This document shows positions 40,663 to 47,680 of a DNA stretch of 64,000 bases, in pieces. The notes beneath the pieces were generated by a model, which did no database searches, was not told the DNA's origin, and worked only from the letters and a program-made list of their open reading frames with translations. The translations under genes were made by a program, and so were the position numbers. Source of the stretch: DATHZQ01 sp965216945 (GTDB lineage Bacteria > Actinomycetota > Acidimicrobiia > Spongiisociales > UBA5794); the NCBI GenBank assembly GCA_965216945.1, contig CBDCGU010000003.1, forward strand, positions 2,542,001 to 2,606,000, written 5' to 3'. Numbering within the stretch: position 1 is the first letter of the stretch; each line of letters starts with the position of its first letter.

Positions 40663-42267
40663 GTGAAGGTGGCCTTGCTCGGACCCGTCGAGCTCACCGA
40701 CGACCACGGGGTGCGCATCGACCTGCCGTCTCGCCGGCAGCGTCAGCTTCTGGCGATTCTGGGACTCAATCGGAGCCGGATCGTGGACGTCGAGCTGATC
40801 GGCGAGCTCATCTGGGGCGAGGAGCAGCCCGCCGATCTCGCCGGAGCCGTGCAGACCCACGTCTCCCGCTTGCGGCGGCTGCTCGCCGATCCACTGTCGC
40901 TGGAGACGGCACCGAGCGGCTACGCCCTGAACTGTCCGGACGATCACATCGATATCGCCCGCTTCGAGCGTCTTGTCGGTGAAGTTCGGGATGCGCCGCC
41001 GGCCGCGGTGCCGGAACCCGCCCGGAGGGCACTCGGCCTGTGGCGTGGGCGACCCTTGCCGGACGTGGAGCATCCCGATCTCGAGGCTGAGCGGCAGCGG
41101 CTGGTCGATCTCCGTGTCGAGGTGTCCGAGGCTCTTGCGGAGGCGCTCAGCGAGCTGGGTCGACATCGTGAGGCGATCGAGCTGGCAGACCAGATCGTTC
41201 GAGACCATCCGTATCGAGAGCGACCGGTCGCCACGCTCATGCGGTCGCAGTATGCGGTCGGGCGGCAGGCCGATGCGCTGGCGACCTTTGCCGATCTGCG
41301 CAATCGGTTGCGTGATGATCTCGGTGTCGACCCTTCCCACGAGCTCCGGGACCTGGAACTCGCCATCCTGCAGCAGTCGGTCGAGCCGGTGGCGCAAACT
41401 GACGTGGATGCGGGACGCAGCGGCGAGCTCGAACAACGCATCCGCATTTGCACCACACGGGACGGCACCCGGCTCGCCTACGCCGTGTCCGGCACCGGTC
41501 CGCCCCTCGTGAAGGCGGCCAATTGGATGACCCACCTCGACTTCGACTGGGAGAGCCCTGTATGGCGACATTGGAACGAGGGTCTGTCGGCGGAGCACAC
41601 GCTCGTCCGGTACGACGAGCGGGGATGCGGGCTCTCGGACTGGGACGTCGACCGTTTCACCTTCGATGCCTGGGTCGACGATCTTGCGTCCGTGGTCGAC
41701 GCCGTCGGTCTCGAGCGTTTCCCGCTGCTTGGAATCTCCCAAGGTGGCGCCGTTGCGATCGCCTATGCCGTGCGCCATCCGGAGCGGGTGAGCAGCCTCG
41801 TGCTGTGGGGTGCGTACCCGCGGGGGCGCGCCGTGCGGGCATCGACCGAGCAGCAGCGCCGCGAGGCGGACCTGAACATCGAGCTCGCCCGGATCGGCTG
41901 GGGCACCGGTGACGCCACGTTCCTCCAGGTGTTCACTTCGCAATTCATGCCCGACGGCACGCGAGACCAGTGGGAGGCGTTCAACGAACTGCAGCGACGC
42001 ACTTGCTCCGCAGAGAACGCAGTGCGGTTCATGGAGGTGTTCGCCACGATCGACGTCACCGACCTGGCCCCTCAGGTCACGTGCCCCACGCTGATCATGC
42101 ACTCGCGCAACGAGCTGCGGGTTGGCTTCGAGAATGCCCGGGAGCTTGCCGCCCTGGTCCCGCAGAGCCAGCTGGTTCCGCTGGAGAGCCGGAACCACAT
42201 CCTGCTCGGCGACGAGCCGGCATGGCCCCGCTTCCTGCACGAGGTGAATGCCTTCCTCGCCGACTGA
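40663..42267 (+). CDS. SARP-type regulator fused to an alpha/beta hydrolase (534 aa)
   Basis: The N-terminal ~95 residues are an OmpR/PhoB-type winged helix of the SARP class (VALLGPVELTDDHGVRIDLPSRRQRQLLAILGLN...AVQTHVSRLRRLL...GYAL). Residues about 100-245 are the bacterial transcriptional activator domain (DLEAERQRLVDLRVEVSEALAEALSELGRHREAIELA...DPSHELRDLELAILQQ). Residues about 260-534 are a complete alpha/beta hydrolase with nucleophile Ser359 (GISQGGA), oxyanion region SGTGPPLV and His512 (SRNHILLGDEPAW). A cap region lies between. GTG 40663 is used because it directly starts the domain. The hydrolase may act as a ligand sensor or be catalytic; the sequence retains Ser and His. The same architecture occurs as unannotated actinobacterial regulators. 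Confidence 0.87.
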   Translation: MKVALLGPVELTDDHGVRIDLPSRRQRQLLAILGLNRSRIVDVELIGELIWGEEQPADLAGAVQTHVSRLRRLLADPLSLETAPSGYALNCPDDHIDIARFERLVGEVRDAPPAAVPEPARRALGLWRGRPLPDVEHPDLEAERQRLVDLRVEVSEALAEALSELGRHREAIELADQIVRDHPYRERPVATLMRSQYAVGRQADALATFADLRNRLRDDLGVDPSHELRDLELAILQQSVEPVAQTDVDAGRSGELEQRIRICTTRDGTRLAYAVSGTGPPLVKAANWMTHLDFDWESPVWRHWNEGLSAEHTLVRYDERGCGLSDWDVDRFTFDAWVDDLASVVDAVGLERFPLLGISQGGAVAIAYAVRHPERVSSLVLWGAYPRGRAVRASTEQQRREADLNIELARIGWGTGDATFLQVFTSQFMPDGTRDQWEAFNELQRRTCSAENAVRFMEVFATIDVTDLAPQVTCPTLIMHSRNELRVGFENARELAALVPQSQLVPLESRNHILLGDEPAWPRFLHEVNAFLAD

Positions 42268-42269
42268 GC

Positions 42270-42527
42270 TCACCGGCACCCCGGGCCTGACCACGGTTGC
42301 CAGCCCGCATCGTCGAGCAGGCATTGGACCCACGGCGGAACGACGGGGTATCGGTCCGCAGCTGGATGATGCACGGCAAAGAGGGCGGGGGTCGGGTTGG
42401 TCTCGTCGACGTAGGCCATCAACACGGCGATGTCTCCACGAATCTCGATCTGGTGGTGGTCGAACGGCGTCAGCAGGTCCAGTGTTTCCAAGTCGAGCGA
42501 GGTCGTGAACCAGAACACGCCTGTCAT
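42270..42527 (-). CDS. Hypothetical protein (85 aa)
   Basis: A short minus-strand frame with high GC at third codon positions, ending 3 bases after the convergent SARP-hydrolase stop. The product begins MTGVFWFTTSLDLE and has Trp/His-rich segments (ALFAVHHPAADRYPVVPPW). There is no signal peptide, membrane helix or family motif I recognise. No ribosome binding site or clear promoter is visible. It could be a small cytoplasmic protein or a spurious frame. Confidence 0.45.
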   Translation of the reverse strand: MTGVFWFTTSLDLETLDLLTPFDHHQIEIRGDIAVLMAYVDETNPTPALFAVHHPAADRYPVVPPWVQCLLDDAGWQPWSGPGCR

Positions 42528-42631
42528 CGGCGCATCGTGTACCGCGTGCCTTGCACCGCGCTGGCACAGAGCTGCCGTCTCGGGCCAGCGGGGTGACAGC
42601 GGCTCGACGGGGCCGTGAAACCGCGCCGGCT

Positions 42632-42637
42632 CATAGT
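42632..42637 (+). promoter_or_regulatory. -10 box (CATAGT) of the leaderless redox operon
   Basis: CATAGT ends 6 bases before the ATG at 42644; no Shine-Dalgarno. Confidence 0.45.
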
Positions 42638-42643
42638 GCCGGC

Positions 42644-43231
42644 ATGACGAATCGAACTTCCATCGCCCCCGGCGCTGCAGCCTCGGGCTCCGTTGGATCC
42701 TTCACCCCGCTCCTCGCACTGGCCACCGTTGGCGCAGCCGTTGCGCTGTCGCTCGGTGTGTACGGCCGGTTGCACACGCCGACCGGTCAGTCCATCGTCG
42801 ACTTCGGATTCCCGTCGGTGCTGGCGATGAAGGCCTGGCTGACGACGGGCGCTGCCGTTCTGGCGCTCACCCAGGCGACTTCGGCATTGTGGATGTGGGG
42901 GAGGCTGCCGGCGGTCGGACCGGCGCCGGCGTGGTTGCCCGCAGCCCACCGTTGGACCGGCACGGCCGCATTCCTCATCTCGCTTCCCGTTGCGTACCAC
43001 TGCTTGTGGTCGCTCGGATTCCAGAACACCGACACTCGCGTCTTCGTGCACTCGCTGCTCGGCTGTGCGTTCTACGGAGCCTTCGTCACCAAGCTGCTGG
43101 TGCTCCGCTCTGATCGTGTGCCGGCATGGGCGTTGCCGGTTATGGGTGCCGCTCTGGTCGCACCGCTCACCGGCCTCTGGCTCACGTCGGCCCTCTGGTT
43201 CTTCACGACTTTTGGCTTTCCGGGGATCTGA
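42644..43231 (+). CDS. DUF6529-like four-helix membrane protein (195 aa)
   Basis: Integral membrane protein of unknown activity. Four hydrophobic segments are visible: about 18-38 (FTPLLALATVGAAVALSLGVYG), 62-85 (MKAWLTTGAAVLALTQATSALWMW), 105-125 (HRWTGTAAFLISLPVAYHCLW) and 137-190 (two closely spaced helices). Histidines in AHRWTG and VAYHCLW and near VHSLLGC sit inside or at the ends of helices, a pattern also seen in b-type heme membrane proteins. The match to DUF6529 is from memory of its typical wording and its usual cupredoxin partner. It starts the operon with the cupredoxin, 34 bp upstream of it. Confidence 0.7.
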   Translation: MTNRTSIAPGAAASGSVGSFTPLLALATVGAAVALSLGVYGRLHTPTGQSIVDFGFPSVLAMKAWLTTGAAVLALTQATSALWMWGRLPAVGPAPAWLPAAHRWTGTAAFLISLPVAYHCLWSLGFQNTDTRVFVHSLLGCAFYGAFVTKLLVLRSDRVPAWALPVMGAALVAPLTGLWLTSALWFFTTFGFPGI

Positions 43232-43265
43232 CCGCTCACCAACCCCTCAACGACAAGGAACCGTC

Positions 43266-43694
43266 ATGCAACGCGCACTCACACCCACACTCGCGCTCGT
43301 GATCGCCGGGGGCCTGGCCGCCGGCATCGCACTCGCCCGACCTCCCGCTCCCGAGGTCGTCGAGGTCGAGGCTCCGTCCACGACGGTGACCGGACGTGGC
43401 TTTCTCTCCGGAGCGGCAACGGATCCGTCCCTCCAGGCGGCGGCCGAAGGCGCCATCGAAATCGCCGGCTTTGCGTTCAGCGCCGCGCCGGCCGTGGCGC
43501 CGGGTGCCGCCATCACGGTGACGAACAACGACGGCGCGGCCCACACCGTCACTGCCGAGACCGGATCCTTCGACACCGGCACCGTGGCGGGCGGGAGTGC
43601 GACTTCGCTGTCTGCGCCTGCACGTCCCGGGACCTATCAGTTCTTCTGCACCATTCACCCGTCGATGCGCGGTGAGCTCGTGGTGCAGGGATGA
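43266..43694 (+). CDS. Exported cupredoxin with type 1 copper site (142 aa)
   Basis: Small blue-copper protein, likely membrane-tethered or secreted via its N-terminal hydrophobic segment (ALTPTLALVIAGGLAAGIALA, followed by Pro-rich linker). The copper ligands are all present: His93 (AHTVTA), Cys128, His131 and Met134 (FFCTIHPSMRGEL), in plastocyanin-like spacing. It is an electron-transfer protein by family; partners here may be the membrane protein before it and the lipoprotein or molybdoenzyme after it. ATG is preceded by ACAAGGAACCGTC. Confidence 0.9.
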   Translation: MQRALTPTLALVIAGGLAAGIALARPPAPEVVEVEAPSTTVTGRGFLSGAATDPSLQAAAEGAIEIAGFAFSAAPAVAPGAAITVTNNDGAAHTVTAETGSFDTGTVAGGSATSLSAPARPGTYQFFCTIHPSMRGELVVQG

Positions 43695-43723
43695 GACGAC
43701 CCTCGACCCAAGGAGACCCCCAG

Positions 43724-44626
43724 ATGAACCCCCGACTCCTGGCGATCGCAATCGCCATCGTCGTCCTGGTGATGTCCGCATGCGGATTCACCGAAGGCGA
43801 GAGCACCGTGGAAACCGCGGTGTCGGTAGCCCCGCCCCCGGCCGAGACGCCCGCTTCGATCGACGTCAAGAGCGGCACGTCGACACTCGGCGATGTGCTC
43901 ACCAGCCCGGATGGACTGACGCTGTACGGATTCACCAACGACGTCGACGCCATCAGCGCCTGCTACGGCACATGCGCCGATGCCTGGCCGCCCGTCGTGG
44001 TCGACGTCGACTGGACGGCAGGTCCCGGTCTCGACTTCGGCATCTTCGCTACGACGGTTCGCGAGGATGGCTCGCTGCAGCTCGTAGCGGGGCAGTGGCC
44101 GCTCTATTCCTTCGCCGGCGACGCTGCTCCGGGCGACGTCAATGGTCAGGGTTCAGGTGGTGTCTGGTTCGCCGTCGGCACCGATGGTCGGCTCATCGAG
44201 GACGATGCCTCCGGGCTGGCCGCCAACGAACCGGCACCGGCCGCCGCACCGGTCGCTGCAGCCGAGACTGCACTGGGCGAGGTGCTCGTCGACGACGCCG
44301 GGCTCACGCTCTACGGATTCCTCGAGGACACGGGCGGTGTTCCGACATGTGACGGCGCTTGCGCCGATGCATGGCCGCCGCTCACGGTCGGCGATGAGAC
44401 GCTGCCGGCCGGTCTCGACCCGGACGTGTTCTCCATCGCCGGCCGGCCGGACGGCGCGTTCCAGCTGGTGGCCGGGTCCTGGCCTCTCTATCGATTCGCC
44501 GGCGACGGCGCCCCCGGCGACGTCAACGGCCAGGCATCCGGCGGCGTCTGGTTCGTTGCCGCCCCGGATGGAACCCTCATCGGTTCTGACGCCCAAGCGG
44601 CGGTCGATAGCGGCGGAGAGTATTGA
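43724..44626 (+). CDS. Lipoprotein with two tandem secreted repeats of the Yx(FWY)xxD / PF03640 type (300 aa)
   Basis: Exported lipoprotein. A lipobox LVMSAC ends the signal peptide (MNPRLLAIAIAIVVLVMSAC), so Cys20 would be lipidated. Two copies of the ~110-residue repeat follow. The first has GLTLYGFTNDVD...CYGTCADAWPPVVV...LVAGQWPLYSFAGDAAPGDVNGQ; the second has GLTLYGFLEDTG...CDGACADAWPPLTV...LVAGSWPLYRFAGDGAPGDVNGQ. Each repeat has a conserved Cys pair. Family function is unknown; these proteins often occur near redox genes. AAGGAG precedes ATG 43724. It follows the cupredoxin by 29 bp and has its own terminator. Confidence 0.85.
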   Translation: MNPRLLAIAIAIVVLVMSACGFTEGESTVETAVSVAPPPAETPASIDVKSGTSTLGDVLTSPDGLTLYGFTNDVDAISACYGTCADAWPPVVVDVDWTAGPGLDFGIFATTVREDGSLQLVAGQWPLYSFAGDAAPGDVNGQGSGGVWFAVGTDGRLIEDDASGLAANEPAPAAAPVAAAETALGEVLVDDAGLTLYGFLEDTGGVPTCDGACADAWPPLTVGDETLPAGLDPDVFSIAGRPDGAFQLVAGSWPLYRFAGDGAPGDVNGQASGGVWFVAAPDGTLIGSDAQAAVDSGGEY

Positions 44627-44650
44627 CCCTGCCGTCGCCGATCGTCTCAT

Positions 44651-44676
44651 GGGGCCCGGGTCGCAACCCGGGCCCC
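44651..44676 (+). terminator. Terminator of the cupredoxin-lipoprotein operon
   Basis: An 11-bp perfect stem (44651-44661 with 44666-44676), loop CGCA, lies 24 bp after the lipoprotein stop. Confidence 0.8.
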
Positions 44677-44706
44677 ACTTTGCGTGCCGACTCGTGGTGG
44701 CGCCGG

Positions 44707-44712
44707 TACGCT
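44707..44712 (+). promoter_or_regulatory. -10 box (TACGCT) of the leaderless molybdoenzyme mRNA
   Basis: TACGCT ends 7 bases before the ATG at 44720; no Shine-Dalgarno. Confidence 0.45.
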
Positions 44713-44719
44713 CGTTGCC

Positions 44720-46942
44720 ATGAGTGATGCACGAACTACCGCCTATCGCACCTGTCCGCTCTGCGAGGCCACGTGTGGCCTCGAGGTCACCCTGGAGGGG
44801 GAGAGGGTCGTGCGCATCCGAGGTGACCGCAATGATGTGTTCAGCCGCGGCTTCATCTGCCCGAAGGGCTCGACGCTGAAACAGCTCGAGTCAGACCCGG
44901 ACCGATTGAGGCGCCCCCTGATCAAGCGCAACGGCCACCACGAGGAGGCATCGTGGGACGAGGCGTTTGCGCACGTCGACGAGCGATTGCGCGCCATCAT
45001 CGGCTCGGCAGGAGCCGATGCGGTTGCCGTCTACCTCGGCAACCCCAACGTGCACTCCATGGCGGGTCCGTTGTACAACCGAGTCCTCCTCAAGGCGCTG
45101 CGGTCGAAGAACATCTACAGCGCAAGCACGGTGGACCAGATGCCGAAGCACGTCTCGGCGGGATACATGTTCGGTCATTCCGATCTCATTCCGGTGCCCG
45201 ACCTGGACCGTACGTCGTACCTCCTGATGCTGGGGGCCAACCCCCACGAGTCCAACGGCAGCCTGGCGACGGCACCCGACTGGCCGGGTCGGATGGAGGC
45301 GATCAGCGAGCGTGGTGGCAAGGTGGTCGTGATCGATCCACGCTTGACAAAGACCGCGGCCGCAGCAGACGAACACGTGTTCATCCGGCCCGCCACGGAT
45401 GCACTGCTGTTGTTTGCGTTGGTGCATGTGCTGTTCGACGAAGGTCTGGTAGCGCCTGGACGGCTCGGCGACATGGTCGACGGGCTCGACGAGGTGGGGG
45501 CGGCGGCCGAGCGCTTCTCCCCGGAAGCGGTGGCACAGGCATGCGGAATCGACCCGGGCACCATCCGGCGTCTCGCTCGCGAGCTGGCGGCGGCCGAGTC
45601 GGCCGCCGTGTACGGCCGTATCGGAACGCACACCGCGGAGTTCGGCACGCTGGCGGCGTGGTTGGTCGACGTGCTCAACGTCGTGACCGGCAACCTGGAT
45701 CGACCCGGCGGAGCGATGTTCCCCCGTGCCGCTCACGAGCAGCCTCGCTCGCGACGAGGCTGGACCACGGGGCGTTGGAGGAGTCGGGCACGCCAGCTGC
45801 CCGAAGTGCGTGGTGAGCTTCCTGTGGCGACGCTCGTGGACGAGATCGAGACCGCCGACGACGGGCAGGTACGTGCGCTGATCACCATCGCGGGCAACCC
45901 GGTGCTGTCGACGCCGGACGGCAACCGCCTCGACGCGGCGCTGGCCTCGCTCGAGTTCATGGTGAGCGTCGATCTGTACCTCAACGAGACCACACGACAT
46001 GCCGATGTCGTGCTTCCCGGCTCGTCACCGTTGCGACGCCCGCACTACGACTTTGCGTTCACCCAGCTCTCCATCCGCAACGTCGCCAACTACTCGCCGC
46101 CCGTTCTTCCCCAACCGGCCGGGACGCCCGAGGAATGGGAGGTGCTGCTGAGGCTCTCAGCCATCGTCGCCGGGATGGGCGCCGGCGCAGACCTCCAGGC
46201 GTTCGACGAGATGGTGCTGGGACAAGCCGTCGCACAAGCAGTCGGCAACGAGGCATCTCCGGTGCATGGCCGCGACCCGGCTGAGCTCGTCGCGGCCACC
46301 GACGGCGAGCGGGGCCCGGACCGGCTGCTGGACTTCCTCGTTCGGACGGGACCGTACGGCGACGCATACGGTCGCAACCCCGGTGGGCTGACGCTCGACG
46401 CGTTGCGGGCCGCACCGCACGGTATCGACCTGGGTCCGCTGCAGCCCCGTCTCCCCGAGGCCCTCATGACGCCGGCGGGTCGCATCGAGCTGGCCCCAGA
46501 GCCGTTTCTCACCGACACGGCACGGTTGGCCGAGTCGCTGGGTCGCACGCACAATGGTGGGTTCGTCCTCGTCGGTCGGCGCCATCTACGGTCCAACAAC
46601 TCGTGGATGCACAACATCGACGTGCTGGTCAAGGGCAAGCCCCGCTGCACCCTGCAGCTCAATCCGGAAGATGCGGTGCGTCTCGGTCTCTCCCACGGGG
46701 ACGATGCCACCGTGACGTCATCGAGCGGTTCCGTCACGGCACCCGTCGACGTCACCGATGCGATCATGCCCGGAGTCGTGAGTCTGCCCCATGGCTGGGG
46801 TCACGACATGGAAGGCGCCGCCATGTCTGTCGCCGCGGCCCATGCCGGCGTGAACTCCAACGTCCTCGCCCCGGGAACGATGGATCCCCTCTCCGGCAAC
46901 GCCATTCTCAACGGAATCCCGGTCGAGGTCAGCGCGTCCTAG
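44720..46942 (+). CDS. Molybdopterin-dependent oxidoreductase, formate dehydrogenase/nitrate reductase family (740 aa)
   Basis: Catalytic subunit of the DMSO-reductase superfamily. The N-terminus binds a 4Fe-4S cluster (CPLCEATCGLEV then FICPKG). The molybdopterin domain (about 60-500) has MLGANPHESNGS and VVVIDPRLTKTAAAADEHVFIRPATDALL. The C-terminal molydop-binding domain (about 610-735) has RRHLRSNNSWMHNIDVLVKGKPRCTLQLNPEDAVRLGLSHGDDATVTS. There is no Tat signal, so it is probably cytoplasmic. No partner electron-transfer subunit is adjacent. I cannot identify the molybdenum ligand with certainty. Substrate unknown; formate or a small organic acid are possible. Confidence 0.87.
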   Translation: MSDARTTAYRTCPLCEATCGLEVTLEGERVVRIRGDRNDVFSRGFICPKGSTLKQLESDPDRLRRPLIKRNGHHEEASWDEAFAHVDERLRAIIGSAGADAVAVYLGNPNVHSMAGPLYNRVLLKALRSKNIYSASTVDQMPKHVSAGYMFGHSDLIPVPDLDRTSYLLMLGANPHESNGSLATAPDWPGRMEAISERGGKVVVIDPRLTKTAAAADEHVFIRPATDALLLFALVHVLFDEGLVAPGRLGDMVDGLDEVGAAAERFSPEAVAQACGIDPGTIRRLARELAAAESAAVYGRIGTHTAEFGTLAAWLVDVLNVVTGNLDRPGGAMFPRAAHEQPRSRRGWTTGRWRSRARQLPEVRGELPVATLVDEIETADDGQVRALITIAGNPVLSTPDGNRLDAALASLEFMVSVDLYLNETTRHADVVLPGSSPLRRPHYDFAFTQLSIRNVANYSPPVLPQPAGTPEEWEVLLRLSAIVAGMGAGADLQAFDEMVLGQAVAQAVGNEASPVHGRDPAELVAATDGERGPDRLLDFLVRTGPYGDAYGRNPGGLTLDALRAAPHGIDLGPLQPRLPEALMTPAGRIELAPEPFLTDTARLAESLGRTHNGGFVLVGRRHLRSNNSWMHNIDVLVKGKPRCTLQLNPEDAVRLGLSHGDDATVTSSSGSVTAPVDVTDAIMPGVVSLPHGWGHDMEGAAMSVAAAHAGVNSNVLAPGTMDPLSGNAILNGIPVEVSAS

Positions 46943-47106
46943 CCCGGCCCGGAAAACGCCCGAGAGCCGGTTCGACAGACAACGTCAAACCGTCCGGGGA
47001 CGCCGTTACTTCATCGGTCACCGAACCGGTGGACCCTCTTCCCGCACACTGCCAGAGGCACCGGCCGACCGCACCGATCAGTCGGCGTCCACCAGCACGC
47101 AAGGAG

Positions 47107-47628
47107 TCAGTCGAGCCGTTTGGTGTAGCGCACGACGCGGCGGGTCTCGTTGGAACCGGCGGGGTTCTCCCTGGTATTGCCATCGGTGACCCAGCCCTCC
47201 CGTTCGTAGAAGGCTCTCGTGGCCGTGTTCGACTCGAGTACCCAGAGGATCGCCGTCGTGTAGCCCTTCTTGCGCCACTCGTCCTCTGCAGTTGCGATGA
47301 GTTGATGACCGATGCCGCGCCCGAGGTATTCCTGCAACAGGTAGATCATCAGCAGCTCGGCGCAGTGGTCGGGCGCATCCTCGTCACGAGCCACACTGGA
47401 GGCGGCGAAGCCGACGATCTCGCCGTCCTCCTCGGCCACCCACGCAGCGAAGTCGCTGTCGGACTCCTCGGTGAGCCATGTGCGCCAGGCCTTGGCGCGG
47501 GACCCCGGGCGGAGGCTGTCGAGTAGATCGTCCGGCATGTGGCCGCGGTAAGCCCACTGCCATGCGGCGACGTGGACCTCGCCCAGCCGGGCTGCGTCGT
47601 CGGGTGTCGGCCGGCGGATCACTGCCAT
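47107..47628 (-). CDS. GNAT-family N-acetyltransferase (173 aa)
   Basis: Predicted acetyl-CoA-dependent acetyltransferase. The GNAT core shows the acetyl-CoA pyrophosphate loop in LLQEYLGRGIGHQLIATAEDEW (Q/RxxGxG/A-like: GRGIG) and the C-terminal strand AILWVLESNTATRAFYEREGW. The N-terminal IRRPTPDDAARLGEVHVAAWQWAYRG is the common opening of the family. The acceptor is not identifiable. The ATG at 47628 lies 6 bases after TAGCCT on the minus strand, so leaderless expression is likely. It is convergent with the molybdoenzyme gene; the 164-bp gap between them shows nothing. Confidence 0.9.
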   Translation of the reverse strand: MAVIRRPTPDDAARLGEVHVAAWQWAYRGHMPDDLLDSLRPGSRAKAWRTWLTEESDSDFAAWVAEEDGEIVGFAASSVARDEDAPDHCAELLMIYLLQEYLGRGIGHQLIATAEDEWRKKGYTTAILWVLESNTATRAFYEREGWVTDGNTRENPAGSNETRRVVRYTKRLD

Positions 47629-47634
47629 GGCGGC

Positions 47635-47640
47635 AGGCTA
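47635..47640 (-). promoter_or_regulatory. -10 box (TAGCCT) of the leaderless GNAT mRNA
   Basis: On the minus strand TAGCCT ends 6 bases before the ATG at 47628. Confidence 0.45.
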
Positions 47641-47680
47641 GTGATTCAAACCGACCCACCACCCGGGTCCGTCTCCACGC

